A stretch of 64,000 nt of DNA from Renibacterium sp. (GCA_017419405.1 JAFOLH010000006.1:434001-498000); one strand, 5' to 3'; counted from the stretch's first letter, positions 48,890-58,433 are shown. Notes: a model not told the origin generated them from the sequence alone. Numbers and translations: made by a program.

Positions 48890-49150
48890 TCAGGCATCGA
48901 CTGCTTTGGCCGCATGGATCCGCTCCAAGATCGACGCCTTGAGGTTCTCCGGCGCCACCTCGGTGCAGGAACGCTTCACCACGGACCGGATCACGCACTC
49001 CAGATCATGTTCTCCGGCGCAATCCGCGCAGGTATCCAAGTGCTCCTTGATCTCGGCGAGGTCGTCGTGGGACAACGCCCCGTCCAAATACTCGTAAATC
49101 CTCTGGACCCGCGAATCTTCGCAGTCCCCCAGACTTTGGCAGTCAGTCAT
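48890..49150 (-). CDS. rsrA: Mycothiol system anti-sigma factor RsrA/RshA
   Basis: An 86-residue zinc-binding anti-sigma (ZAS) protein. The motif [17 protein letters not shown] carries H-x3-C-x2-C near residue 35, the redox switch that releases the sigma factor when its thiols are oxidised. An upstream cysteine ([10 protein letters not shown]) and a later one (KRSCTEV) are in the usual places. ATG overlaps the sigR stop by 4 nt, so sigma factor and antagonist are made together. Disulfide stress (sensed with mycothiol/thioredoxin in this phylum) is the expected signal. Confidence 0.93.
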   Translation of the reverse strand: MTDCQSLGDCEDSRVQRIYEYLDGALSHDDLAEIKEHLDTCADCAGEHDLECVIRSVVKRSCTEVAPENLKASILERIHAAKAVDA

Positions 49151-49929
49151 TTCGCACTTCCCTTAATTTCACTGTCCGGTGTTCCACTGCCCACTCCGGC
49201 AGCACTGAATCCGCGCTCCGCGGCGTAGTCCGCCAGCAGCTCGCGCAACATCTTCCGACCACGGTGCAATCGGGACATCACAGTTCCGATCGGCGTGTTC
49301 ATGATGTCCGAGATCTCCTTGTACGCGAAGCCCTCCACGTCCGCGAAGTAGACCGCCAAGCGGAATTCTTCTGGAATCGCCTGCAGGGCGCGTTTCACAT
49401 CGGAATCCGGCAAGTGGTCCAGGGCTTCAGCTTCGGCGCTGCGCAGCCCTGAGGAGGTATGCGATTCGGCCCGGGCCAATTGCCAATCCTCGATCTGGTC
49501 CGACCCGGACTGCAAGGGCTCACGCTGCCGCTTGCGGTACAGATTGATGTAGGTGTTGGTCAGGATCCGATACAGCCAGGCCTTGAGGTTCGTGCCGGGC
49601 TTGTACTGGTGGAAGGCCGAAAAAGCTTTGGTGTAGGCCTCCTGCACCAGGTCTTCGGCGTCCGAGGGATTCCGCGCCATCCGCATTGCCGCCGAGTAGA
49701 GCTGATCGACATATTGCATGGCGTCGCGTTCGAAACGGACGCGCCGCTGTTCGATCGATTCCGTGCTCGGATCGACCCATTCTTCCGCAGACACTGTGGC
49801 CGGGACTTCATTGCTCGCGTTGCTCATTGCCTTCAAGTCTAGTCTCAGCTGAAGACCGGCACCTGCCGCAGCGCTGTCCGGGGCAATCGCCTCCGCCGGC
49901 ACAGCTTCTGCCAAAAGCAACTCAGCCAT
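49147..49929 (-). CDS. sigR: ECF sigma factor SigR/SigH
   Basis: RNA polymerase sigma factor for the disulfide-stress response. Sigma-2 is about residues 65-135 ([31 protein letters not shown]) and sigma-4 about 185-235 ([20 protein letters not shown]). From the ATG with GGAAGGA 4 nt upstream it has 260 residues; a second ATG (MSNASNEV, at 49827) with GAAGG just before it would give a 226-residue form. Streptomyces SigR likewise has long and short forms. An exact SigR-type promoter lies 33 nt upstream, so it is expected to drive its own synthesis. Followed directly by its anti-sigma factor. Confidence 0.94.
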   Translation of the reverse strand: MAELLLAEAVPAEAIAPDSAAAGAGLQLRLDLKAMSNASNEVPATVSAEEWVDPSTESIEQRRVRFERDAMQYVDQLYSAAMRMARNPSDAEDLVQEAYTKAFSAFHQYKPGTNLKAWLYRILTNTYINLYRKRQREPLQSGSDQIEDWQLARAESHTSSGLRSAEAEALDHLPDSDVKRALQAIPEEFRLAVYFADVEGFAYKEISDIMNTPIGTVMSRLHRGRKMLRELLADYAAERGFSAAGVGSGTPDSEIKGSAK

Positions 49930-49961
49930 GGTGTCCTTCCGTTTGTGCTTACCACTGGGCA

Positions 49962-49987
49962 AACTGGACGGAAAGCGAAATTATTCC
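49962..49987 (-). promoter_or_regulatory. SigR-dependent promoter of sigR
   Basis: On the minus strand, GGAAT (49987-49983) and GTT (49964-49962) are separated by exactly 18 nt, matching the SigR/SigH consensus GGAAT-N18-GTT. It lies 33 nt before the upstream sigR ATG, the expected place for an autoregulatory promoter. Confidence 0.85.
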
Positions 49988-50038
49988 GCAAAAGTGCCAG
50001 ACTAGAGGCGACCAGCACCACTCATAGGAGGCCCTCTG

Positions 50039-50575
50039 ATGTCACTCGTCCGCACCATCGCCCGCCCGTTGCTCGCCTCGAGTTTCATCGTCGCCGGGGT
50101 CGAGAGGATTCGACATGCGGATGAGACGGCGCAGAATCTCGGCATTGTGCTGCGGCCGATCGCGAACGCAGTGCCCAGTGCGGACGAAAAAATCGTGGCC
50201 CGGGCCGTGGGCGGCGTCCAGCTGGCTGCCGGCGTCCTCTTGGCCGTCGGGAAGCTGCCGCGCTTCGCCGGCTTCCTGCTCACCGTCACGTCGACGTTGA
50301 ACGCGGCGGCGGAGTTCGGCGCTGCGGACACCACCACCGCCGAAGGCCGGCGCTGGCAGCGCAACCAGCTGCTCAAGAACGTCTCGCTGCTCGGCGGCGT
50401 GCTGCTCGCCTCGGTGGACACCGCCGGCAAGCCGGGGCTCGCTTGGCGCGCCGAACACTTGGCCGAATCCGGCAAAAAAGCCGGCAAGAAACAGCTCAAA
50501 GCAGCTAAGAAGGGCGCCCAGAAGACCGTGCAGAAGGCCGCCGACGGAATCGCCGGTGCGGTGCCAGCCCGGTGA
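50039..50575 (+). CDS. DoxX family membrane protein
   Basis: A 178-residue protein with a DoxX fold: [21 protein letters not shown] at the N terminus, [20 protein letters not shown] near residue 60, and two more hydrophobic helices. The last 40 residues are a Lys/Ala-rich helix ([16 protein letters not shown]). DoxX proteins in mycobacteria take part in a membrane oxidoreductase complex against oxidative stress, which would suit the adjacent sigR, from which it is divergent. AGGAGG is 7 nt before the ATG. The end overlaps aroA by 4 nt. Confidence 0.85.
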   Translation: MSLVRTIARPLLASSFIVAGVERIRHADETAQNLGIVLRPIANAVPSADEKIVARAVGGVQLAAGVLLAVGKLPRFAGFLLTVTSTLNAAAEFGAADTTTAEGRRWQRNQLLKNVSLLGGVLLASVDTAGKPGLAWRAEHLAESGKKAGKKQLKAAKKGAQKTVQKAADGIAGAVPAR

Positions 50576-51903
50576 TTCAGGATCCAATCACCCGGAACCC
50601 GGCGGCCGAACTGTGGCCGGCGCCCACGGCCCAGAGTCCGGTCCAAGCAACGTTGACGGTGCCCGGCTCAAAGTCGTTGACCAACCGGTATCTGGTGTTG
50701 GCTGCGCTCTCGGATGGGCCCAGCCGGCTGCGCGCCCCGTTGCACTCGCGGGATTCGGCCCTGATGATCGCCGCGCTGCGTCGGCTCGGCGCGCAGATCG
50801 AGGAGGCCGGCGGCGACGGCGCGTTCGGACCGGACCTGCTGGTCACTCCGATCGACGCCGGCAAGCCGGTAGCCGCCACCTCGGTCGACTGCGGCCTGGC
50901 CGGCACCGTCATGCGCTTCGTCCCGCCCTTGGCCGCCCTGGTGCCGGGGACGGTGCGCTTCGACGGCGACCCGCATGCCCGCAACCGCCCGATGGGTCCG
51001 GTGCTCGAGGCGCTTTCCGCGCTCGGCGTGCGGCTGAGCGACGACGACGGCGGCAGCGCGCCGACCGCACTCCCGTTCACCGTGCACGGGGCCGGCAGCC
51101 TGCGCGGCGGCTACCTGGCCCTCGACGCCTCCGCGTCCTCGCAGTTCGTTTCCGCGCTCTTGCTGGCAGCGCCCCGGTTCGCCGAAGGCCTGCACCTGGA
51201 GCACATCGGAAAGCCCGTGCCGAGCCTGGAGCACATCGCGATGACCGTCCGGGTGCTGCGCGAGGCCGGCGTCCTGGTCGACGACTCGGTGCCCAACCAT
51301 TGGATCGTCTTGCCCGGCCCGATCCGGGCCTTCGACGTCCAGGTGGAACAGGACCTCTCCAACGCCGGCCCGTTCCTGGCTGCGGCATTGGTCTCCCACG
51401 GCACGGTCCGGATTCCGGGTTGGCCGGAAGGCACCAGCCAGGTCGGGGACAGCTGGCGCCAGATCCTGCAGCAGTTCGGCGCCGAGGTGACGCTCCGGGA
51501 CGGCGTGCTCTCGGTAACCGGCGGGCCGCAGATCCGCGGCGTGGAACTCGCCGACACCTCGGAGTTGGCCCCCACCGTGGCGGCGCTCTGCGCCCTCGCC
51601 GAAGGACCCAGCCGGTTGAGCGGCATCGCGCACCTGCGCGGCCACGAGACCGACCGGCTGGCCGCCCTGGCCGCTGAGATCAACGGTTTGGGCGGCGACG
51701 TCGAAGAGACCGCCGACGGCCTGCTGATTCGCCCCCGGCCGTTGCGCGCCGGCGTGTTCCACAGCTATGCCGACCACCGGATGGCCACGGCCGGCGCGAT
51801 TCTGGGCCTCGCGGTCCCCGGCATCCTGGTCGAAGACATCGCCACTACGGCGAAGACCATGCCGGAATTCCCGCAGCTGTGGCACCGGATGCTGGAGCAT
51901 TAG
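50572..51903 (+). CDS. aroA: 3-phosphoshikimate 1-carboxyvinyltransferase (EPSP synthase)
   Basis: Joins shikimate-3-phosphate and phosphoenolpyruvate in the sixth step of the shikimate pathway. 443 residues. [16 protein letters not shown] near residue 33 binds shikimate-3-phosphate; [18 protein letters not shown] near 107 is the PEP-side motif (G-x-A-G-T-x-x-R variant), [17 protein letters not shown] follows near 142, and [16 protein letters not shown], with DH before it, near 403. GTG start overlaps the doxX stop (GTGA), and the end overlaps rsgA by 1 nt. The sigR-doxX/aroA-rsgA-hisN arrangement is common in actinobacteria. Confidence 0.95.
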   Translation: MIQDPITRNPAAELWPAPTAQSPVQATLTVPGSKSLTNRYLVLAALSDGPSRLRAPLHSRDSALMIAALRRLGAQIEEAGGDGAFGPDLLVTPIDAGKPVAATSVDCGLAGTVMRFVPPLAALVPGTVRFDGDPHARNRPMGPVLEALSALGVRLSDDDGGSAPTALPFTVHGAGSLRGGYLALDASASSQFVSALLLAAPRFAEGLHLEHIGKPVPSLEHIAMTVRVLREAGVLVDDSVPNHWIVLPGPIRAFDVQVEQDLSNAGPFLAAALVSHGTVRIPGWPEGTSQVGDSWRQILQQFGAEVTLRDGVLSVTGGPQIRGVELADTSELAPTVAALCALAEGPSRLSGIAHLRGHETDRLAALAAEINGLGGDVEETADGLLIRPRPLRAGVFHSYADHRMATAGAILGLAVPGILVEDIATTAKTMPEFPQLWHRMLEH

Positions 51904-52991
51904 TGGCCCGCGATTGGGATGAATCGGACGTCCGGATCCGGCCGAACAAAAAGGGCAGCAAGCCGCGCACCAAAGACCGGCCGGCCCATGCGGACGCGCT
52001 GATCGGCCGGATCATCACGGTAGACCGCGGCAGGTACACCGCAATCGTGGACGAAGCCGGACCGGACGAGCGGCTGCTGGTCGCGGCCCGGGCCCGCGAG
52101 TTGCGCAGATCCCCGGTCGTGGTCGGCGATTTCGTGGCCTTGGTCGGCGACACCTCGGGCGAGCCGGACACCTTGGCCCGGCTGGTCCGGATCGAAGACC
52201 GGCGGACGCTGTTGCGTCGTTCCGCCGACGATACCGATCCGGTGGAACGGGTTCTGGTGGCCAATGCGGACCAATTGGTGATCGTGGTTGCGGCGGCCAA
52301 TCCGGAACCGCGCACCGGGTTCATCGACCGGGCTCTGGTCGCCGCTTACGACGCTGGTCTGGACCCGCTCCTGCTGATCACCAAAACCGATGTCAAAGAC
52401 CCGGCGGAACTGCTGGCGCACTACGAGCAACTCGATTTCACCATCGTGCTGAGCCGAACCGTCGGGCAGGGTTCGGCGCAACCCGGCGAGCACCGCACGC
52501 CGCATCTGGAGAGCGATGCGGTGGAACGTCTGAGCGAACACCTGGCCGGGAAAGTCTCGGTTCTGGTGGGCCACTCCGGCGTCGGCAAATCCACCATGGT
52601 CAACGCGCTGACCGGCTCGAACCGGGCCACCGGCGGAGTCAATGCGGTCACCGGCCGCGGCCGGCACACCTCGTCCTCGGCCTTGGCGTTGAAACTCGTC
52701 GATGTGCAGACCGGCGAGCCCAGCCCGGGCAGCTGGATCATCGACACGCCCGGCATCCGCTCCTTCGGCCTGGCCTTGGTTGATCCAAACCGGATTCTGC
52801 GCGCGTTCCCCGACCTGGAACCCGGCATCGAGGACTGCCCGCGCGGCTGCAAGCACGACGACGACGCACCGGAATGCGGTTTGGACGGCTGGGTGTCCGC
52901 CGGGCACGCCGGTGACAGCGGGCCGGCCCGGCTGGCCTCCTTCCGGCGGCTCCTGGCAGCGGTTTCCGGAAGCCCCACGGCCACGAACTGA
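51903..52991 (+). CDS. rsgA: Small ribosomal subunit biogenesis GTPase RsgA
   Basis: Circularly permuted GTPase that checks late 30S maturation. 362 residues. An N-terminal basic segment and OB fold come first (DESDVRIRPNKKGSKPRTK). The G motifs appear in the order G4 (LLITKTDVKD, near 155), G1 (VLVGHSGVGKSTMVNAL, near 225) and G3 (WIIDTPGIRSFGL, near 280), as in all RsgA/YjeQ proteins. A zinc-binding C-terminal motif follows (FPDLEPGIEDCPRGCKHDDD, with a later Cys). GTG start overlaps the aroA stop by 1 nt. Confidence 0.95.
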   Translation: MARDWDESDVRIRPNKKGSKPRTKDRPAHADALIGRIITVDRGRYTAIVDEAGPDERLLVAARARELRRSPVVVGDFVALVGDTSGEPDTLARLVRIEDRRTLLRRSADDTDPVERVLVANADQLVIVVAAANPEPRTGFIDRALVAAYDAGLDPLLLITKTDVKDPAELLAHYEQLDFTIVLSRTVGQGSAQPGEHRTPHLESDAVERLSEHLAGKVSVLVGHSGVGKSTMVNALTGSNRATGGVNAVTGRGRHTSSSALALKLVDVQTGEPSPGSWIIDTPGIRSFGLALVDPNRILRAFPDLEPGIEDCPRGCKHDDDAPECGLDGWVSAGHAGDSGPARLASFRRLLAAVSGSPTATN

Positions 52992-53060
52992 GCTGGTTCC
53001 AGAGCCGGCCGGTTCCGCGAAATACCCGGAAAAAGCCGGAATCAGGATAGCGTTGGAGCT

Positions 53061-53873
53061 ATGAATTTCGCGCCGCAAGGCTACAACGATGATCTGCGCC
53101 TGGCGCACGTGCTGGCAGACTCAGTCGACGCCCAGACCATGGACCGGTTCAAGGCCCTGGATTTGCGGATCGAGACCAAGCCGGACCTGACCCCGGTCAC
53201 CGACGCGGACAAGGGTGCCGAAGAAGCGATCCGCAGCCAGCTTTCCCGGGCCCGGCCCCGGGATGCGATTCTGGGCGAGGAATTCGGCAGCATCGGCCAT
53301 GGCCCGCGACGCTGGATCATCGACCCGATCGACGGCACCAAAAACTTCGTCCGCGGCGTGCCGGTATGGGCTACTTTGATCTGCCTGGTCGACGAAGGCG
53401 TACCGGTAGTCGGCGTGGTCAGCGCCCCGGCTCTGGGCAAACGCTGGTGGGCTTCCAAGGGGACCGGCGCCTTCACCGGCAAGTCCTTGGCCGCGGCCAG
53501 CCGGCTCAAAGTCTCCAATGTTTCGAAACTCTCCGACGCCTCGATGTCCTATTCTTCGTTGAAAGGTTGGCGGGAACGCGGGAACCTCGACGAATTCACC
53601 AGCTTGATGGACTCGACGTGGCGGACCCGCGCCTATGGCGATTTCTGGTCCTATTGCCTGGTCGCCGAAGGCGCCGTGGACATTGCCTGCGAACCGGAGC
53701 TGAATTTGTACGATATGGCCGCGCTGGTGCCAATCGTCACCGAGGCCGGAGGCCGGTTCACCTCGCTCGAAGGCGCCGATGGCCCCTTCGGCGGCAACGC
53801 TCTGGCGACCAACGGCATCCTCCATTCCGAGGTGCTGCAGATGCTCAACCCGAATCTGGATCCGCTGCTCTGA
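53061..53873 (+). CDS. hisN: Histidinol-phosphatase, inositol-monophosphatase family
   Basis: A 270-residue metal-dependent phosphatase. Metal-site motifs are [10 protein letters not shown] near residue 72, [15 protein letters not shown] near 92, and [16 protein letters not shown] near 220. Close similarity in layout to actinobacterial HisN, which removes phosphate from L-histidinol phosphate, the penultimate step of histidine synthesis; inositol- or fructose-bisphosphatase activity is the alternative. The ATG follows GGAG closely. It lies 69 bases after rsgA and before the SAM-IV riboswitch. Confidence 0.88.
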   Translation: MNFAPQGYNDDLRLAHVLADSVDAQTMDRFKALDLRIETKPDLTPVTDADKGAEEAIRSQLSRARPRDAILGEEFGSIGHGPRRWIIDPIDGTKNFVRGVPVWATLICLVDEGVPVVGVVSAPALGKRWWASKGTGAFTGKSLAAASRLKVSNVSKLSDASMSYSSLKGWRERGNLDEFTSLMDSTWRTRAYGDFWSYCLVAEGAVDIACEPELNLYDMAALVPIVTEAGGRFTSLEGADGPFGGNALATNGILHSEVLQMLNPNLDPLL

Positions 53874-53955
53874 ACCGCAAGGCGCCCTGGATCCGCGGGG
53901 CCGGGATTGTTGCGTAACACTTTGTCCCGGTCCGCGGAACTCCTCTAGGCTGGTG

Positions 53956-54110
53956 CCAGGTCACGAGTGCCAGCGTCAAACCCCGGTTTGCTGGCCGGCA
54001 ACCCTCCTTTCGCGGCGGGGTGCCCCGGGTGACGACCTGGCCGGACCGGTGCGGTCCCGGCAAGCGCGGATCCCCGGTGCCCCGGTTGTTGTGCCGGGCC
54101 AGGGATTCTC
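53956..54110 (+). promoter_or_regulatory. SAM-IV riboswitch
   Basis: The P1 arms CCAGGTC (53956-53962) and GACCTGG (54034-54040) enclose the SAM-binding core: ACGAGTGCCAGC, then GCTGGCCGGCAACCCTCC and GGGGTGCCCCGGGTGA. This order matches SAM-IV aptamers of Actinomycetales. GC-rich hairpins downstream (54041-54110) would hold the SAM-IV-specific pseudoknot and expression platform. The gene starts at 54126. SAM binding is expected to reduce expression of the class V enzyme; the outer limits of the element are approximate. Confidence 0.85.
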
Positions 54111-54125
54111 AACAGACGAGGTCCC

Positions 54126-55526
54126 ATGAGCATTTCCATTCTCGAAAATCCCGAATCCACCGCCGTTTCCGCAGATCAGGCCTTGTTGGCCGTGGTCGGC
54201 GCGGACTTGCAGGCCCCGCTGATCCAGGGCGGGCAGCGGCGCTATGTGAATCTCGACTACGCCGCCTCGGCTCCTGCGGTGAGTGCTGTCGCGGATTACT
54301 TGCAGGAAATCCTGCCGTACTACGCGAGCGTGCACCGGGGAGCCGGATTCGCGTCCCAAATCAGCACCTCGGTCTATGAGAACGCGCGCAACATCGTGCG
54401 GGATTTCGTCGGCGGCCGCCCCGACGACGCGGTGATCTTCACCCGGAACACCACCGATGCGCTCAATCTGCTGGCCCGTTGCCTACCGGAGCCCGGATCG
54501 GTCGGCGGCGGCGATGTGCTGTACCTGGACATCGAGCACCACGCCAACCTCCTGCCATGGCAAGCCCTGCCGCACCGCAGCGTGCTGGCGGCCGACTCGA
54601 TCGCGGAGACCATCGCGGTGCTGGAAAGCGAATTCGCCGCCGGACCGGTCGCATTGCTGGCCGTGACCGGCGCTTCCAACGTCACCGGGGAAATCCTGCC
54701 GATCGCCGAATTGGCGGCCTTGGCACACCGCCACGGTGCCCGGATCGTGGTCGATGCGGCGCAATTGGCACCGCACCGCAGGATCGACTTGGCCGGCTCC
54801 GGCGTGGACTACCTCGCCTTTTCCGGGCACAAGCTCTACGCCCCCTTCGGTTCCGGTGTTCTGATCGGCCGGCCGGACTGGTTGGACTCCGGGTTGCCCA
54901 ATCTGTTCGGCGGCGGAGCCGTCCGGGAAGTCCGACTGGATTCGGTCAGTTGGGCGGACGGGCCGGCCCGGCATGAAGGCGGCACCCCGAATGTGCTCGG
55001 TGCTGCGACTTTGGCGCACGCGGCCGAAGTCCTGGCCGGCTTGGACCAGACCGACTGGCAGCAGCACGAGGAATCGTTGCGCAGCGCCCTGGTCTCGGCG
55101 CTGGAAGCGATTCCGGGAGTCCAAGTGCACCGCTTGTTCCGGGACTCGGCGGACTATCCGGGCAGCGGCAGCATCGGCGTGGTGAACTTTTCGATCGAAG
55201 GGTACGACGCCGGTTTGGCCGCAGCGTTCCTCTCCGCCGAGTTCGCGGTGGGCGTACGCGACGGCCGCTTCTGCGCCCATCCCCTGCTGCGCCGGTTGGG
55301 CTTGCCGTCCGGTTCGCTGCGGGCCAGCTTCGGCGTCGGCTCCCGGCTGGAGGACGTGCAGCGCCTCGCCGACGGCGTCCGGCAACTGGTCGAGACCGGC
55401 CCCGCCGCCGACTATGTGGTCGATGCCGGACGCTGGGTTCCGGCGGACGACTTCCGGGAATTCCCGCAGTGGGCTCCGAACACGCCCGGGACCGCTGGTG
55501 CGGCCCCGTGCCGGGCCACGGACTGA
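54126..55526 (+). CDS. Class V aminotransferase-fold PLP enzyme (cysteine desulfurase-like)
   Basis: A 466-residue fold-type I enzyme. YVNLDYAASAPAVSAVADYL at about residue 40, VIFTRNTTDALNLLAR near 105, DIEHHANLLPWQ near 138, VDAAQLAPHRR near 213 and the Schiff-base lysine in LAFSGHKLYAPFGSGVLIG near 235 follow the SufS/CsdA pattern. FAVGVRDGRFCAHPLLRRL near 380 offers a cysteine in a loop, possibly a persulfide site. Behind a SAM-IV riboswitch, so a role in sulfur or methionine-related metabolism is likely. No suf or isc partners are adjacent, so the reaction is uncertain. GAGG is 4 nt before the ATG. Confidence 0.85.
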   Translation: MSISILENPESTAVSADQALLAVVGADLQAPLIQGGQRRYVNLDYAASAPAVSAVADYLQEILPYYASVHRGAGFASQISTSVYENARNIVRDFVGGRPDDAVIFTRNTTDALNLLARCLPEPGSVGGGDVLYLDIEHHANLLPWQALPHRSVLAADSIAETIAVLESEFAAGPVALLAVTGASNVTGEILPIAELAALAHRHGARIVVDAAQLAPHRRIDLAGSGVDYLAFSGHKLYAPFGSGVLIGRPDWLDSGLPNLFGGGAVREVRLDSVSWADGPARHEGGTPNVLGAATLAHAAEVLAGLDQTDWQQHEESLRSALVSALEAIPGVQVHRLFRDSADYPGSGSIGVVNFSIEGYDAGLAAAFLSAEFAVGVRDGRFCAHPLLRRLGLPSGSLRASFGVGSRLEDVQRLADGVRQLVETGPAADYVVDAGRWVPADDFREFPQWAPNTPGTAGAAPCRATD

Positions 55527-55577
55527 CGGCCGTTCGCAGTATTCTGGAGACCTCAGTTTTCCAGCAGGAGGCAATCC

Positions 55578-56342
55578 GTGAGCCAGACGCCCACCGGTCC
55601 GAAACTCGACGATTCGCGCCGCTTGGAGTTGGCCGGGGCGTTCCAGAGCGGCGGCGAACTCTATGACCGGGTGCGGCCGGGGTACCCCTCCGGTGCTGCC
55701 CGGTGGCTGATCCCGGAGCATGCCGGAGCCGTGGTCGACTTGGGCGCCGGGACCGGCAAGTTCACCGAGCGCCTGGTTGAGCACGGCCTCCGGATCACCG
55801 CGGTGGACCCTTCGCAGAACATGCTCGACCAGCTGGCTGCCCGGCTGCCCCGGGTCGCCACCGTGCGCGGCACCGCCGAACAGACCGGCTTGCCCGATTC
55901 CAGCGCGGACGCGGTCTTCGTGGCCCAAGCCTGGCATTGGTTCGACCAGGAGTCAGCGAGCGCGGAAATAGCCAGGATCTTGCGCCCGGGCGGAACCTTG
56001 GGCCTGATTTGGAACCAGCTGGACGTCCGCATTCCATGGGTGCACCGGTTGTCCCGGATCATGCACGCGGGCGACGTGCACGACGAGAACCACGTGCCAT
56101 TGATCGGCACGCAATTCGAGGCCGCGGAGCCGCATCTGATGCGCTGGAGCCAGCCGCTCACTCCCGAGGGGCTCATCGAACTGGTGAAGTCCCGCAGCTA
56201 CTATTTGCGGGCCGGTGAAGCGGACCGGGCACGGGTCCGGAAGAACATGGATTGGTATCTTTTCGAACACTTGGGGCACCAGCCCGCGGAACCGATCGAC
56301 TTGCCCTATCTGAGCATCGCCTGGCGTGCCCGGAAACGCTGA
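55578..56342 (+). CDS. Class I SAM-dependent methyltransferase
   Basis: A 254-residue methyltransferase. Motif I is VVDLGAGTGKFTERLVEHG near residue 55, motif II ITAVDPSQNMLDQLAARL near 76, and DAVFVAQAWHWFDQESAS near 117 resembles the UbiE/TAM-like type-11 group. GTG start with AGGAGG 6 nt upstream, 51 nt after the riboswitch-controlled gene, so it is probably in the same SAM-responsive transcript: a SAM-using enzyme behind a SAM sensor. The substrate is unknown. Confidence 0.88.
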   Translation: MSQTPTGPKLDDSRRLELAGAFQSGGELYDRVRPGYPSGAARWLIPEHAGAVVDLGAGTGKFTERLVEHGLRITAVDPSQNMLDQLAARLPRVATVRGTAEQTGLPDSSADAVFVAQAWHWFDQESASAEIARILRPGGTLGLIWNQLDVRIPWVHRLSRIMHAGDVHDENHVPLIGTQFEAAEPHLMRWSQPLTPEGLIELVKSRSYYLRAGEADRARVRKNMDWYLFEHLGHQPAEPIDLPYLSIAWRARKR

Positions 56343-56348
56343 GCCTGC

Positions 56349-56378
56349 TTGCAACCGGCACCCTTCGGATCTACTATT
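56349..56378 (+). promoter_or_regulatory. Promoter of the mntH operon
   Basis: TTGCAA (56349-56354) and TACTAT (56373-56378) are separated by 18 nt, a reasonable housekeeping promoter. The start of transcription would fall inside the inverted repeat that follows. Confidence 0.55.
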
Positions 56379-56413
56379 TCGGTATGCCTAAATTTATTGA
56401 TTAGGTATGCCGA
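56378..56413 (+). promoter_or_regulatory. MntR/DtxR-type operator at mntH
   Basis: Arms TTCGGTATGCCTAA and TTAGGTATGCCGA form an imperfect inverted repeat across an AT-rich spacer, each arm holding a DtxR-like TTAGG/CCTAA half-site. It overlaps the expected transcription start of mntH. The MntR-type regulator encoded two genes on is the obvious ligand-responsive repressor. Confidence 0.65.
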
Positions 56414-56430
56414 CTTCAGGAGGGTGGCCC

Positions 56431-57681
56431 GTGCTGCAGAAAACCGCGGCCAAGGCAGTACCGGTCCGCACGATTTTCATGCTGGGCCCGGCGTTCGTTG
56501 CCGCGATCGCCTATGTGGACCCCGGGAACGTCGCGGCGAACCTGACCAGCGGAGCCAAGTTCGGCTACCTTCTGGTCTGGGTCCTGGTGGCCGCGAACCT
56601 GATGGCGATGATGGTGCAATACCAATCCGCGAAACTGGGCCTGGTCACCGGCAAATCCTTGCCCGAGATGCTCGGATCCCGATTGCGCAAACCAGCCCGC
56701 CGGGCCTTTTGGCTGCAGGCGGAACTCGCCGCGATGGCCACCGACTTGGCCGAGGTGATCGGCGGCGCGATTGCACTCAATCTGCTGTTCGGCTTGCCGC
56801 TCCCGGTGGGCGGGCTGATCGTCGGGGTGCTCTCGATGATCATGCTCACCGTGCAGAACCGGTACGGCCAGCGCCAATTCGAGTCGGTGATCGTCTTCCT
56901 GCTGGCGATCATCACGGTCGGCTTCCTGTTCGGACTGCTGCTCAGCCCGCCGGATCCGGCCGAGGCGGTGGGCGGGCTGCTGCCGCGTTTCGACGGCGCC
57001 CAGTCGGTGCTGCTCGCCGCCAGCATGCTGGGCGCCACCGTGATGCCGCACGCGATCTACCTGCATTCGGCTTTGGCCAGGGACCGGCACCGGCCGGCCG
57101 GCTCGGCCGCCCCGGACAACGGGAGGCTGCGGAAGCTGATCAAAGCCAATCGGCTGGATGTGATCATCGCCTTGCTGATCGCCGGCACCGTCAACATCGG
57201 GATGCTGCTGCTCGCCGCAGCCACGCTTCGCGGCGCCGAGGGCACGGACAGCATCGAGGGCGCACACCAAGCGATTACTTCGGCACTCGGGCCGGCCGTG
57301 GGAATCGTCTTCGGCGTCGGGCTGTTGGCCTCCGGCCTGGCCTCGACCTCGGTCGGCTGCTATGCCGGGGCCACCATCATGTCCGGACTGCTGTCGATCC
57401 GGGTGCCACTGCTGCTGCGCCGGGTGATCAGCCTGATCCCGGCGATCCTGCTGCTCAGCTTCGGCGTGGATCCCACCTGGGCCCTGGTCGTGAGCCAAGT
57501 CGTGCTGAGCTTCGGCATCCCGTTCGCGCTCATCCCCTTGCTGCGGATGACCTTCAGCGCCGAAATCATGGGTGAGCACCGCGACGGCCTACCCCTGCGG
57601 GTGCTCTCGGTGATCAGCGCGGCCTTGATCGTCCTGCTCAATGTGGCGTTGATCGTGCTCACCGTGACCGGGGCCGGCTGA
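56431..57681 (+). CDS. mntH: Nramp-family divalent metal transporter MntH
   Basis: Proton-coupled Mn2+ (and Fe2+) importer. From GTG (VLQKTAAKAV) it has 416 residues and about 11 TM helices. The metal-binding signatures are YVDPGNVAANLTSGAKFG in TM1 (D-P-G-N) and GATVMPHAIYLHSAL in TM6 (M-P-H). The GTG is chosen because AGGAGG lies 7 nt upstream; an in-frame ATG 24 nt earlier sits inside the operator and lacks a ribosome site. Preceded by an MntR-like operator and followed, 32 nt on, by mntR. Confidence 0.93.
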   Translation: MLQKTAAKAVPVRTIFMLGPAFVAAIAYVDPGNVAANLTSGAKFGYLLVWVLVAANLMAMMVQYQSAKLGLVTGKSLPEMLGSRLRKPARRAFWLQAELAAMATDLAEVIGGAIALNLLFGLPLPVGGLIVGVLSMIMLTVQNRYGQRQFESVIVFLLAIITVGFLFGLLLSPPDPAEAVGGLLPRFDGAQSVLLAASMLGATVMPHAIYLHSALARDRHRPAGSAAPDNGRLRKLIKANRLDVIIALLIAGTVNIGMLLLAAATLRGAEGTDSIEGAHQAITSALGPAVGIVFGVGLLASGLASTSVGCYAGATIMSGLLSIRVPLLLRRVISLIPAILLLSFGVDPTWALVVSQVVLSFGIPFALIPLLRMTFSAEIMGEHRDGLPLRVLSVISAALIVLLNVALIVLTVTGAG

Positions 57682-57713
57682 GTACCGGCAGTCTGGCGCG
57701 GCAACCGAAAGGT

Positions 57714-58433
57714 ATGGTGGTGACTGTGAAGGCGAACCCCACCTCATCGAGCGTCGAAGACTACGTGAAGACCATTTACGGCTACACCGAATGGCAGGAC
57801 AAACCGATCAACTCTTCGCAGTTGGCGGCCCGCCTGGGCGTCGCCAACTCTTCGGTCTCCGAAATGGTGCGCAAGCTCAAGGACTCCGGATTGGTCGACC
57901 ACCAGCCGTATGGCAGCATCCGGCTTACCGAAAAGGGCCTGGCTCTGGCGCTGTCCATGGTCCGCCGGCACCGGCTCCTGGAAACGTACCTGGCGCAAGA
58001 ACTCGGTTACCGCTGGGACCAAGTCCACGACGAAGCGGAGACTTTGGAACACGCAGTCTCCGACACCTTCATCGAACGGCTGTCCGCGAAATTGGGCCAC
58101 CCGGTCCGGGACCCGCACGGAGATCCGATTCCCGGACCGGATGGCCGCATCGAGCTGCCGTCCGCCCACCGCCTGGCCGAGCTCGATTCCGGGCACCGGG
58201 GCCAGATCATCCGGATCAGCGACGAAAACCCGAGCTTGCTCCGCTATTTGGACGACGAGCGGATCGAACTCGACGCCGCAGTCGAAGTCGTCGGACGCAG
58301 GCCGTTCGGCGGCGCTCTGGTGGTGCGGTTCGGAGCCGGCGAGGCAAGCCGGGAGCTCGATGTGAGCGACGAAGTCGGATCTGCCTTGTGGGTCAGCGAT
58401 ACCGCGGTGCACCAAGGCTGCGCACTGCGGTGA
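57714..58433 (+). CDS. mntR: Metal-dependent regulator MntR/IdeR (DtxR family)
   Basis: A 239-residue DtxR-family repressor. The winged helix is residues 10-75 (VEDYVKTIYGYTEWQDKPIN; LAARLGVANSSVSEMVRKL). The metal-binding dimerisation domain (about 75-145) includes MVRRHRLLETYLAQELGY and EAETLEHAVSDTFIERL. A FeoA/SH3-like domain fills the C terminus. The first 12 nt hold several possible starts (ATG GTG GTG ACT GTG). Its place after mntH, behind a matching operator, favours manganese sensing over iron. Stop overlaps the first crcB start (GTGA). Confidence 0.9.
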   Translation: MVVTVKANPTSSSVEDYVKTIYGYTEWQDKPINSSQLAARLGVANSSVSEMVRKLKDSGLVDHQPYGSIRLTEKGLALALSMVRRHRLLETYLAQELGYRWDQVHDEAETLEHAVSDTFIERLSAKLGHPVRDPHGDPIPGPDGRIELPSAHRLAELDSGHRGQIIRISDENPSLLRYLDDERIELDAAVEVVGRRPFGGALVVRFGAGEASRELDVSDEVGSALWVSDTAVHQGCALR

